Source of the DNA: Owenia fusiformis
Taxonomy: Eukaryota; Annelida; Polychaeta; Sabellida; Oweniidae
DNA: 64,000 nt
Assembly (NCBI GenBank): GCA_903813345.2
Contig: CAIIXF020000007.1
Span: forward strand, 15,296,714-15,360,713
Direction: 5' to 3'
Below the pieces are notes generated by a model, which was given only the letters and a program-made list of their open reading frames with translations, was not told where the DNA came from and did no database searches. Each line of letters opens with the position of its first letter. Within the stretch, counting starts at the first letter, position 1. Below are positions 1 to 12,800 of the stretch, piece by piece. The position numbers and the translations under genes were made by a program.

Positions 1-239
1 CGGGCTACCATTTTTTGACTGGGTTTGGTAATCCCCGGGTAACCGGGGCTAATGCCCTCCCCGGGTTTTGCACTTGTTCCCAAAATATCCGTATGATATC
101 TGAAATATCCCCCGCGCATTGCGCATGCGCCAGAAAATTCGAAAATCAATATTTGTCGGTCCTCTAGCGTGTAAACACAGCATATCTCCCGTACCGACAA
201 TTTATTTGTCGGTCCTCTAGCGTGCCACCACATCAGAGT

Positions 240-269
240 CTAGAGTACCGACAATTGTCGGTACTCTAG
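240..269. repeat. 30-nt perfect palindrome within a cluster of related motifs
   Basis: Bases 240-269 read the same on both strands, centred on CGACAATTGTCG. The half-site TTGTCGGTCCTCTAGCGTG also occurs at about 156 and 207, and GTACCGACAA at about 200. The arms look like subterminal repeats of a DNA transposon or a dyad binding site. Confidence 0.6.
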
Positions 270-599
270 CCTTTATGTAACATTTAATGTTCCAAACTCC
301 CACAAACTGCAGAAAAGTATACCCCATAAATCATATTTACCAAAATGAGTGTCTCCAAGGCTTCACACCAGCGTATGCATAATGCATTTGTCACGAGTTT
401 GAGCTGAAATTTCGCCAAAATGGAGTAGGCTAAGGGTAGTCTCTGCCAGGTTTGTTTATTGTGGTAAGCTTGTAAGTGCTCAGAAGCAAATAATTCATGT
501 GCGCAAAATAATCAAATAATCTGATTGGTCTAAACTTTGCTGCACATGCGCACAATGTGTGCCATGTTTTTTCTAGTGATTTCGTTTCGTTTCATGGAG

Positions 600-657
600 T
601 TTGCGTTTCAGTGTAACTTCCGCAAAAATGGCGGACCATGGACAGAATTAACAGGTA
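600..657 (+). promoter_or_regulatory. Possible promoter and first exon of an unidentified gene
   Basis: The stretch has CTTCCG (ETS-like), AAAATGGCGG (YY1-like), then an ATG at 638 in strong context (ACCATGG) followed after six codons by a GT donor (ACAG/GTAAAAT near 655). The first ATG (629) hits a stop after seven codons; the ATG at 638 stays open to the donor. No matching downstream exon was recognised before METTL5, so this may be a noncoding leader or chance. Confidence 0.25.
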
Positions 658-2035
658 AAATCACTCCGAAATTTCAAGAGAACTTTTTACTTTTTAAATA
701 AAACTTTTGTTTTATTTGTGCATTCTATCTATCAGATAAGAGTCTCAGGGGTATGTAGTCCAACAACATTAGACCTAGCCTGGGCCTCGTTTCTTATCTG
801 ACATGTCTTATGGCCCCGGCTAGGTCTAACTTCCATGATGATTTTGCCCTTGATGCGATCATTTAATCGTTCAGCAGGTTTCGACATGCGGAACTAATTA
901 AACCGTAATAATATGGTATCGTTACAGAAATAATGTGATCAACGCATGCATACATACCTTATGAATAAATACAAATCATCACATACCCCCCTGTAACCTC
1001 ATCGATGTATAATTATGAAAATGTTGGGAGAAGGCTTTTTCTTAGTTTAGAAAACTCTGTTCTGGTTCCGGTAACATCGAAATGGCAAATCCTTTTAGGA
1101 ATAAACCGCCGTTAGCAACACTGAACGAAACAAGTTCATAAAAGGAAACGAACCCCGGTTATCCTATATATAAGTACAAAATATTGTAATACTGTAGGAG
1201 GCTTGCGATAAACATGATTAAGTTTCCTACTTTTTTTCCTGTTTTATTTTCAGAATTATGGTAAATTTCTGGCTAAAATGCTAAAGCTTTCAACATCTTT
1301 GGACAGACGCAAGCATGTGATACTGAATAATTAGATATTTTTCTTAACAATAACATGTTTAAATATATATTGTGCCAAAGTTTTCTCTCCCAGAAAGTCA
1401 GTGATTTCCCATTGTAATAACTCAGATGCGAGTAGGTAGTTACCAGTTTCACCACCAGGTGGCTCATTCAGGTCACATAGCATGACATAGTTATGCAAAT
1501 TAAAATAATGTAAAAGAAAATATTATCTGTCCAATACAAGAAAACATATTTCACTTTTTGTGACTTTATATGTTGAATCTCCCCGTAGTAGCATTTACAT
1601 TTTCCAAAACAAATTTTTTTCAAAATTGATCAACAATATTTGAAGCAATATTTCTTGATGTAGTTTTACATGTACATTTCAAATACTAGATAGTATGACA
1701 TCATTTTGACTGAATGTTTAATGACGATCAAGTAAGGTTTTTTAACATTAGAGTAATGAGATCGAAAAAAGCTGAAAAGTGTTGATTTGAAAAAATCAGA
1801 TTTGGAGATATCGAGATAAATCAGGTGTGAAGTATAGGTTAAAAGTACATTTACTTGCTCCAATATCGTGATAAAACACATGTGTTTAACTTTTCTCTCA
1901 TTGAGTAAATTTATAAATGAAATATCATTGTAGAAAAATATGTTTTATAAAATAGCATAAACAAAACTTCTGTTTAATTTTATTAAGAACATCATACATT
2001 TAAGAGCTAGGAATAAAACAACCATGCTTATACAT

Positions 2036-2251
2036 CAGTGTTCTCCCCAAAAAAAAATTTCAACTGGGTGCAAGATTTCAAGTCTAAAAAAATCAGCACT
2101 CGCTACGCTCACAATATCTCAGTGTAGGTGCTTACTTCACTCATTCTTTAAATCAGAAGTTGAAGTGCAGATGCCAACTGGGTGCCAACTGGGGGGCCTT
2201 TGGTTTCAAGTAGGGGGAGCCCCCGGTAAAAGTGACATGGGGAGATCACTG
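2036..2251 (+). mobile_element. Short inverted-repeat element, CAGTG-TCTCC family, copy a
   Basis: Starts CAGTGTTCTCC and ends GGAGATCACTG, imperfect inverted termini. The interior shares the CAACTGGGTGCAA motif with the copies at 33444, 55057, 59833 and 61665. Non-autonomous, no coding capacity. Confidence 0.55.
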
Positions 2252-2905
2252 TACATGTAATCTTATCACAATACATCACCACATTGAAGTTATTAAAATG
2301 TAACAATTGTTACAAAGCATGTATGCTGAGTAAAATACATGATCCCAGTTATAAACAATTGAGTGTATTCCTAGGTACGTTTTTGCAAGCAGAAAACCAT
2401 GAACAATTACCATAATTTAATATTTAGGCACAATTATTCAACACAATCACAATCTAGCACAATCAATGACATCTATATTTCTTTGAGCTGAAATTACCAG
2501 TAATCAAATGCATCAATAATGTTGCGAGTATTGCTTTTTAAAGTTTTTATAAATAACAATAGAGTAAACTTGGGTGAATACACGCGCTGTTTGAATAAAG
2601 CAAAGATTCGTGTCATACTGGATGGTTATAATAAATATCAATATTGAAGAACAATTTCGTTTCGCTGACCAAGTTTACTTTGGCGACGCACAGACAGACA
2701 TTGCCGGTTGAAATATTCGTCTCATAAATTGGTAAGAATAAGACTCATTTTACGATTAAAAATGAACATTTAACACAATAATATTATGTGAAATTGCCTG
2801 ATGAAATGTGGTTTTATATTATTGTTAAGTATCAGTGTCATATTAGCGAGGAAAAGTGGTTTCGATAGATCCACAACTTGCATCAAAGGAAAGAATAGCA
2901 TGGAG

Positions 2906-2969
2906 GTTAAACTCAATAATGGCCCCAAGAAAATTCCTAATAATAAAGAACGCCGTTATTGAGTTTAAC
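2906..2969. repeat. 64-nt hairpin with 14-nt perfect arms
   Basis: GTTAAACTCAATAA at 2906-2919 is exactly complementary to TTATTGAGTTTAAC ending at 2969. Possibly a decayed inverted-repeat transposon. Confidence 0.5.
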
Positions 2970-3780
2970 GACGTTGAACTAAGGGGTATGTAGGCAAATT
3001 CATTTTGATAGGAGCACTCTGTTCAGTTTGAAAACGCACCCTTAATTATTATATATCAGCATTGTAGAGATTTACCATATTCTATGGCCACTGAGTGTGG
3101 AATTGGCTAGAGACTCGAGTAAGTAGAGATCTACTTTCCCATATTCTATGGAATTGGCAAGAGACTCGAGTAAGATCTACTAAAGAAAATGTGATGTCAT
3201 ATGTACCTGAGACCGAGATGATGTCAATCAATGATTATAGTTTAGTGAGAAATTTTATTGAGTCAAAAGTCAAATAATTTTTTGAGTTTTGACTTTGCCA
3301 GTTTTAGATCTTCGAGTTAGAATTACTAAGTTTATTCTGAACTTACTTGCGGTTCCCTTTACTTGGATGTCATTCGAATTACAATCTACATTCGCATTGT
3401 TTCACTTCGATAATTCATTGGGTAGATCTATTTGAACTACGTGCGAAATAATCGTCGACCTCTTGAAAAACTGAAAAACCAGTCTCCGAGCCTTTCGTCC
3501 AGTGCCATCCGTACCTCTGTGAAGGTACGCAACGAACGAAATGAATTTTGAGAATGCTGAAAAACACACCTTTCAACTTTCTGTTTCGCATATCCGGTTT
3601 GGATATGTAAACGAAACAACTAGAATTTTTACTAATTAAGTAAATAAGAAATTTTTTGACGGAGTAAAAACGAATTTTATTGTAAACTTGGGTTTTGTTT
3701 TAAATTTCTATATGATTATATTGCGTTTGAATGGTTTTGCTTTAAGATTTCGTTTCATAAAAAATGTGTTTGTGAAATCC

Positions 3781-3821
3781 AACATGGCTGCCCCCATCAA
3801 CATGTTTTTGAAATCAAAATA
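3781..3821 (+). promoter_or_regulatory. YY1-like motif and short upstream ORF before METTL5
   Basis: AACATGGCTGC at 3781-3791 resembles the YY1 motif often found at start sites of housekeeping genes. Its ATG opens a 12-codon reading frame (MAAPINMFLKSK, stop at 3819-3821) that ends 20 bases before the METTL5 start. If transcription starts upstream of it, this would be an upstream ORF. If it starts at the motif itself, the motif is the core promoter. Inference from motif only. Confidence 0.35.
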
Positions 3822-3841
3822 AACTTAGTATTTCTGATAAT

Positions 3842-6800
3842 ATGGCGTGTATGAAACTTCAAAAGCTACAAGGTTACTTAGAAGATGTTGATATATTTGA
3901 GAATCCCAAAATATTACTAGAGCAATACCACACATCACCGGAAATTGCAGGTATAGCTGAATCTATGATGTGAAAATAATGTTTGATTTTATTATGGATT
4001 TTATTTGTTTGTTTATTATATAGATTACATGTTTAGCATACTGATACATGTTTTATTTCATGCTTGTCTACTAAGGTAGATCTCGTCTTTATATTAAGTG
4101 TAGTCTATCATAACTAGGCCTTAAAAGACTCTGAATTTGTCGTTATTGGATTTGAGATTTGGAATCAAATTGAGAGGCGATCAATTTGATTTGAAATCTG
4201 AAATCAAATAACGACAATTTGAGAGTACTTTATAGGGCTAATTATCCCAACGAACAAAGTTTGGTAGGGATATAGTGAAGCCTCCCTCCGTCTGTTAGTC
4301 CGGAAGATAACTCAATTACTGGTGAACAGATTTGCTTCTTATTTAGTGGAAAGGTAATGGCCGCTGAATATGGGATTTTGCAATAATTTGCAGTAATTAA
4401 TTCAATTATTTCCCACTTCAATAAACTAGACGTGAGTTGAAATAATCTTGATTTATGTCATTGAAAATTCAGTCAAAGTGATATCATATTTGAAATCAAT
4501 GTACATGTAAAATTATGCCTTGAAATGTTGTTTTGAAAAACTTCTAGGTTGGGGAGATTCCCCATAGACACAATGTAATGAAATCACAAAAAGTGAAATA
4601 TCTATTCTTATATTTAACAGATAATATTTTCTTTTACTGGACATAATTTTATTTGTGTGACTATCAGATATTGGATTTGAGATTTGGAATCAAATCGAGA
4701 GGTGGTCAATTTGATTTGAAATCTGAAATCAAATAAAGACAAATTGAGAGTCCGTTATAGGGCTAATTATCCCAACGAATGAAGTTCGGTAGGGATATAG
4801 TGAAGCCCTCCGTCCGTCTGGAAGATAACTCGATTACTGGTGAACTGATTTGCCTCATATTTGGTGGAAAGGTTAATGGGCGCTTAATGTGGGATTTCGC
4901 AATAATTTTCTGATCTCTTCAAAGTATGGCTACATTGTACTCAAATTGAAGGGAATTTAGAGTAGATCACAATGATGGTGTTGTTTTTCTGATTCATGCT
5001 TCAGAAAAATCAAAATAGCTGCCTGTAGAGCAAGAATTAGCTATTATGTAGAGAGCTCTTCAAAGTATGGTTATTCGTTACATTATGCTATATTAGATCT
5101 CAATTTGTATTGACTTTGTGATTTGTACCTTTGAAACTCTTAAATGGTCACCCTAATGCTTAATTTGGAAATTCTGATATACAATTTATCTCTAATGTTT
5201 GTCTTTTAATACATGTATATGCCAATTTAACCAAGGGTAGAGTAGATGGTGATTATTACATCGTGACATAAACAGATTCATGAATATAGGGTTTGTTGGG
5301 ATTTGCTACTCTGTGGAGTTGTCAATTTCTAGTTATAACATTTCGTGATGGTAAACCTTACCTCTTTCAAAGGCTGATCAATTTTTTTTAAAGTCAATAC
5401 TACAATGTGTTTACAACGATACCTAACAAAAACAAATAATTATGATCTCTCACCTTTATTTGAATCGTAAATAAGGCTCAACATGTTGAATATTTACAAA
5501 TAATAATGATTCTCTCGAATTTTTCGACTTTGTTTATTTTTAGATTTGAAACCATGACACGACACAGTTTTTCCTATTCAGAAACAAATATTGGTTATTC
5601 ATGAAATAAAATGTATTCATTGTCGAATGAACGAACATGCATTTATTCAGTCCGTACTTAACGTTAACTTCCGTTTTAAATTCGCGGCAAAAAAAGTTAT
5701 ACCTCAAAACAGGCTAGAAATAGGGGACACACTTTTTTTTCAAAGGACACACTTTTTAAAAAATATTGCGTCCTTGGGACTCACAAATTTTCTAACCTAA
5801 TGCAAGCGCTGATAACAGATATTACCTTGTATCCCATTTATTGCCTAAACACACTTGACAAACATTTTACAAAACACGAAATGCAATGGAGTCTCAGGTA
5901 ATGAAAAATTTTACAAATCCCGGGAATTTAATTGACAATTCCGCGAAGATTTATTTTCGCGATTTTACCACTTTCGCGAAAAGCTTGAAACTACATCACA
6001 CGCGAAAAATACCAGGAGGACAGTATTCTGCTCAAGAAATTCTGTATTGGAAGTTGGAACGAGACGAAGTTGAGTGCCAATACACAATATCGAGAGCAGA
6101 ATATATCCTGTATTGCACTTCAAATCATTCTATAACGTTTTTTTATCGTGTGATCCTCTGTATTGCTACTGAGAATGTCCCCTCCGTACCAATATTTTCT
6201 GTATTGCAACGCAGATGATCAATGGGGACAATTTCAGTAGCAATACAGATTGATACAGCACAAGAACTGACCAATCAGAAGGCTTCATTTTACAGATCAT
6301 ACGATAAATGCATATACAAACTTCTCTTTAGGAGAGGTTTCTACCTTGCTGCCATCTTTATTATATTGGCCCAAAATTGTGGCATTCCATATCGATAATT
6401 AATTTCAATTGTGTGAAATATTTATTTTTCAGCTCAGATGATATATCTCATAGCATTTAATGATGACAACATACAAGACAAGTGTATTGCTGACTTGGGC
6501 TGTGGATGTGGCATGTTGGGAATAGCTGCTTGTATGATGGAATGTGGGTCAGTACTTTACCACTTCAATTGGTTTAACTATGATTTTTTTTATCAAATCA
6601 TCATGTTTTTCTCCGATGGATGTTCTTAACTATGTTTATGATGTTAATCACTAGTAATTATCTCCAATTCATTTTTATGTCACCACCGTGGTGACATATT
6701 GTTATGGTCTCCGTTTTTTTTTTATGTCACCACCGTGGTGACATATTGTTATGGTCTCCGTTTTTTTTCGACGGCGTCCGGCGGTTGGTGGTTGGCGTCC

Positions 6801-9800
6801 GGCGGTTGGCGTCCGGCGTCTGTAACAATTTCTTACAACTTCCTATAACTTAACAAATACTGTTAAGACTGACTTCAATTTTTTTCTAAATCATCTACAT
6901 GTTCTCAGAAGTTCAAATCTGACTTTAGATTTGACATTTGACCTTCAATGACCTTCTCAAGATCAAAAAGGTCTTTTTTCAACTTGCTTCACATTGACTA
7001 AATTTTTTTTCAAAATCATCTACATGTTCTCAGAAATTCAAATCTGACTTTAGATTTGACATTTGACCTTCAAATCTGACTTTAGATTTGACATTTGACC
7101 TTCAATGACCTTCTCAAGGTCAAAAAAGGTAAAAAAGGTCTGTTTTCAACTTGCTTCGAATTGACTAAATTTTTTTTTCAAAATCATCTACGTGTTCTCA
7201 GAAATTCAAATCTGACTTAAGATTTGACTTAAGATTTGACATTTGACCTTCAATGACCTTGTCAAGGTCAAAAAAGGTCAAAAAGGTCTGTTTTCAACTT
7301 GCTTCAAATTGACTAAAAAAAAAATTTTCAAAATCATCTATGTGTTCTCAGAAATTCAAATCTGACTTTAGATTTGACTTAAGATTTGACATTTGACCTT
7401 CAATGACCTTCTCAAAGTCAAAAAAGGTCAAAAAGGTCTTTTTTCAACTTGCTTCAATTTGACTAAATTTTTTTTTCAAAATCATCTACATGTTCTCAGA
7501 AATTCAAATTTGACTTTAGATTTGACATTTGACCTTCAGTGACCTTCTCAAGGTCAAAAAAGGTCAAAAAGGTCTGTTTTCAACTTGCTTCAAATTGACT
7601 AAATTTTTTTTTCAAAATCATCTACGTGTTCTCAGAAATTCAAATCTGACTTAAGATTTGACATTTGACCTTCAATGACCTTCTCAAGGTCAAAAAAGGT
7701 CAAAAAGGTCTGTTTTCAACTTGCTTCAAATTGACTAAAAAAAATTTTCAAAATCATCTACGTGTTCTCAGAAATTCAAATCTGACTTTAGATTTGACTT
7801 AAGATTTGACATTTGACCTTCAATGACCTTCTCAAAGTCAAAAAAGGTCAAAAAGGTCTTTTTTCAACTTGCTTCAAATTGACTAATTTTTTTTTTCAAA
7901 ATCATCTACATGTTCTCAGAAATTCAAATCTGACTTTAGATTTGACATTTGACCTTCAATGACCTTCTCAATGTCAAAAAAGGTCAAAAAGGTATTTTTT
8001 CATCTTGCTTCAAATTTACTAAATTTTTTTTCAAAATCATCTACATGTTCTCAGAAATTCAAATATGACTTTAGATTTGACATTTGACCTTCAATGACCT
8101 TCTCAAGGTCAAAAAAGGTCAAAAAGGTCTTTTTTCAACTTGCTTCAAATTGACTAATTTTTTTTTTCAAAATCATCAACATGTTCTCAGAAATTCAAAT
8201 CTGACTTTAGATTTGACATTTGACCTTTAATGACCTTCTCAAGGTCAAAAAAGGTCTGTTTTCAACTTGCTTCAAATTGACTAAAAAAAATTTCAAAATC
8301 ATCTACGTGTTCTCAGAAATTCAAATCTGACTTTAGATTTGACTTAAGATTTGACATTTGACCTTCAATGACCTTCTCAAAGTCAAAAAAGGTCATAAAG
8401 GTCTTTTTTAAACTTGCTTCAAATTGACTAAATTTTTTTTTCAAAATCATCTACATGTTCTCAGAAATTCAAATCTGACTTTAGATTTGACATTTGACCT
8501 TCAATGACCTTCTCAATGTCAAAAAAGGTCAAAAGGGTATTTTTTCATCTTGCTTCAAATTGACTAAATTTTTTTTCAAAATCATCTACATGTTCTCAGA
8601 AATTCAAATATGACTTTAGATTTGACTTTAGATTTGACATTTGACCTTCAATGACCTTCTCAAGGTCTAAAAAGGTCAAAAAGGTCTTTTTTCAACTTGC
8701 TTCAAATTGACTAATTTTTTTTTCAAAATCATCTACATGTTCTCAGAAATTCAAATCTGACTTTAGATTTGACATTTGACCTTTAATGACCTACTCAAGG
8801 TCAAAAAAGGTCAAAAAGGTCTGTTTTCAACTTGCTTCAAATTGACTAAAAAAAAATTTCAAAATCATCTACGTGTTCTCAGAAATTCAAATCTGACTTT
8901 AGATTTGACTTAAGATTTGACATTTGACCTTCAATGACCTTCTCAAGGTCAAAAAAGGTAAAAAAGGTCTGTTTTCAACTTGCTTCGAATTGACTAAATT
9001 TTTTTTTCAAAATCATCTACGTGTTCTCAGAAATTCAAATCTGACTTAAGATTTGACTTAAGATTTGACATTTGACCTTCAATGACCTTGTCAAGGTCAA
9101 AAAAGGTCAAAAAGGTCTGTTTTCAACTTGCTTCAAATTGACTAAAAAAAAAATTTTCAAAATCATCTATGTGTTCTCAGAAATTCAAATCTGACTTTAG
9201 ATTTGACTTAAGATTTGACATTTGACCTTCAATGACCTTCTCAAAGTCAAAAAAGGTCAAAAAGGTCTTTTTTCAACTTGCTTCAATTTGACTAAATTTT
9301 TTTTTCAAAATCATCTACATGTTCTCAGAAATTCAAATTTGACTTTAGATTTGACATTTGACCTTCAGTGACCTTCTCAAGGTCAAAAAAGGTCAAAAAG
9401 GTCTGTTTTCAACTTGCTTCAAATTGACTAAATTTTTTTTTCAAAATCATCTACGTGTTCTCAGAAATTCAAATCTGACTTAAGATTTGACATTTGACCT
9501 TCAATGACCTTCTCAAGGTCAAAAAAGGTCAAAAAGGTCTGTTTTCAACTTGCTTCAAATTGACTAAAAAAAATTTTCAAAATCATCTACGTGTTCTCAG
9601 AAATTCAAATCTGACTTTAGATTTGACTTAAGATTTGACATTTGACCTTCAATGACCTTCTCAAAGTCAAAAAAGGTCAAAAAGGTCTTTTTTCAACTTG
9701 CTTCAAATTGACTAATTTTTTTTTTCAAAATCATCTACATGTTCTCAGAAATTCAAATCTGACTTTAGATTTGACATTTGACCTTCAATGACCTTCTCAA

Positions 9801-12800
9801 TGTCAAAAAAGGTCAAAAAGGTATTTTTTCATCTTGCTTCAAATTTACTAAATTTTTTTTCAAAATCATCTACATGTTCTCAGAAATTCAAATATGACTT
9901 TAGATTTGACATTTGACCTTCAATGACCTTCTCAAGGTCAAAAAAGGTCAAAAAGGTCTTTTTTCAACTTGCTTCAAATTGACTAATTTTTTTTTTCAAA
10001 ATCATCAACATGTTCTCAGAAATTCAAATCTGACTTTAGATTTGACATTTGACCTTTAATGACCTTCTCAAGGTCAAAAAAGGTCAAAAAGGTCTGTTTT
10101 CAACTTGCTTCAAATTGACTAAAAAAAATTTCAAAATCATCTACGTGTTCTCAGAAATTCAAATCTGACTTTAGATTTGACTTAAGATTTGACATTTGAC
10201 CTTCAATGACCTTCTCAAAGTCAAAAAAGGTCATAAAGGTCTTTTTTAAACTTGCTTCAAATTGACTAAATTTTTTTTTCAAAATCATCTACATGTTCTC
10301 AGAAATTCAAATCTGACTTTAGATTTGACATTTGACCTTCAATGACCTTCTCAATGTCAAAAAAGGTCAAAAGGGTATTTTTCATCTTGCTTCAAATTGA
10401 CTAAATTTTTTTTCAAAATCATCTACATGTTCTCAGAAATTCAAATATGACTTTAGATTTGACTTTAGATTTGACATTTGACCTTCAATGACCTTCTCAA
10501 GGTCTAAAAAGGTCAAAAAGGTCTTTTTTCAACTTGCTTCAAATTGACTAATTTTTTTTTCAAAATCATCTACATGTTCTCAGAAATTCAAATCTGACTT
10601 TAGATTTGACATTTGACCTTTAATGACCTACTCAAGGTCAAAAAAGGTCAAAAAGGTCTGTTTTCAACTTGCTTCAAATTGACTAAAAAAAAATTTCAAA
10701 ATCATCTACGTGTTCTCAGAAATTCAAATCTGACTTTAGATTTGACTTAAGATTTGACATTTGACCTTCAATGACCTTCTCAAAGTCAAAAAAGGTCAAA
10801 AAGGTCTTTTTTCAACTTGCTTCAAATTGACTAATTTTTTTTTTCAAAATCATCTACATGTTCTCAGAAATTCAAATCTGACTTTAGATTTGACATTTGA
10901 CCTTCAATGACCTTCTCAATGTCAAAAAAGGTCAAAAAGGTATTTTTTCATCTTGCTTCAAATTTACTAATTTTTTTTTCAAAATCATCTACATGTTCTC
11001 AGAAATTCAAATATGACTTTAGATTTGACATTTGACCTTCAATGACCTTCTCAAGGTCAAAAAAGGTCAAAAAGGTCTTTTTTCAACTTGCTTCAAATTG
11101 ACTAATTTTTTTTTTCAAAATCATCTACATGTTCTCAGAAATTCAAATCTGACCTTAGATTTGACATTTGACCTTCAATGACCTTCTCAATGTCAAAAAA
11201 GGTCAAAAGGGTATTTTTTCATCTTGCTTCAAATTGACTAAAATTTTTTTCAAAATCATCTACATGTTCTCAGAAATTCAAATATGACTTTAGATTTGAC
11301 TTTAGATTTGACATTTGACCTTCAATGACCTTCTCAAGGTCTAAAAAGGTCAAAAAGGTCTTTTTTCAACTTGCTTCAAATTGACTAATTTTTTTTTTCA
11401 AAATCATCTACATGTTCTAAGAAATTCAAATCTGACTTTAGATTTGACATTTGACCTTTAATGACCTTCTCAAGGTCAAAAAAGGTCAAAAAGGTCTGTT
11501 TTCAACTTGCTTCAAATTGACCAAATTTTTTTTTCAAAATTATCTACATCTTTTAAGAAGTTCAAATTTGACTTTACAGGTTCTCAGAAATTCAAATCTG
11601 ACTTAATATTGTGAGCAACTAGGTGGTGACATTTTGTCATGTTAATGCCTTGTTTATCTGTGTATCTAACTCTAAAAGTGAATTTATGTTATAGTAATGC
11701 CTGGGTCACATTTTCTGTTTTCTGAGTGTTTTGTTCAATATTGTATTCAATTTTGAACAAAATACTCAATTGCCCGGGTGCCGCAGTGAAAATCGGAGCA
11801 AATGTGACCAAGGCATAAGTTAGAAGAAAAAGGATTAAAAACACACATTACCCTTTTCAGGAATATTGAAATGCAAAACTTGTCATTGTGAGACAAGTCT
11901 CAACTCAAAACTCAAAGACTAGAAATAACATATATTCCAGGCAGTGTGTAGGGTTTGATATAGACGAAGATGCGTTAGCCATTTGTCGGTATAATCTGGA
12001 GGAGAAAGAGATTGAGAACATGGAGCTGGTACAGTGTGATGTCACCAAGATGGAGCTAGGGACAAAGTGGAATGAGAAGTTTGATACTGTAATCATGAAT
12101 CCACCTTTTGGAACTAAAAAGAATGCAGGTAAGGCTGTATACAGTAAAACCTGTCTAAGGTGAACACTTTTTGTACGTTCAAAAAGTGTTCCACTTGGGA
12201 GGTGTTCCACTTATAGAGGTACTCTAAACATCGCGTCAGTTGGTCTTGGGATTCTGAAGTGTTCCACTAACAAATCTGTTCCAATTCTGGAGGTGTTCCA
12301 CTTAACAGGTTTCACTGTACTTTGAAATGCTGCTTAAGACTTACTGAGCTAAGGGCTGGACATGTTATCTTCATCCTCAATATAACATTAACTTTCCCAT
12401 TGTTAACCTTAGTTGAGATGTGATGTTCTTGAGACATGTCATTGCCATGGCGGCAACAATGGCATTGTTTGTATCAGGTCTATGCCTTGAAATAAAATCG
12501 ATTGGAATGCTATCTCCAATGTGTATCTTGGTTCATTGTTATATGTGGAGAATATTGCCATTACAGCAGGGTCATTGCTTATTTCAGGGCTAGATTTGTT
12601 GTTCCTGAGACAAGCCATTGCTATGACAACTAGTACTGGTGCTGTATATTCCCTACATAAGACTTCTACAAGAAAGGTAAAGAATTATATTCTGTATTGA
12701 TCATTACTACTCCATCAACATAAATTGAACATTATGCACCATCAATAGACTTTGAAGTGCTAAAGCTTGATATGAATTGCTTGCCTCAGTTACAGTAGTG

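Larger units (their letters stand above)
1..3780. other. Non-coding region upstream of METTL5
   Basis: No exon can be supported. The stretch holds a palindrome cluster at 145-270, the weak promoter/exon candidate at 600-657, an inverted-repeat element at 2036-2251, a small hairpin at 2906-2969, and a direct duplication of about 40 bases (around 3077-3124 and 3139-3174, both containing AGAGACTCGAGTAAG). Confidence 0.5.

Noticed and set aside
3437-3619. 60-codon - strand frame as the first exon of a gene divergent from METTL5
   Set aside because: No recognisable protein and no second exon; a divergent neighbour is common for METTL5 but cannot be supported here.
5886-6218. 110-codon frame in METTL5 intron 1
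   Set aside because: No domain, lies in repeat-derived sequence with repeated TCTGTATTG, and is inside the intron of a well-supported gene.
6850-11600. CRISPR-like regular repeat array
   Set aside because: Monomers are contiguous ~140-bp units with no unique spacers, in a eukaryotic intron; this is satellite-like tandem DNA.
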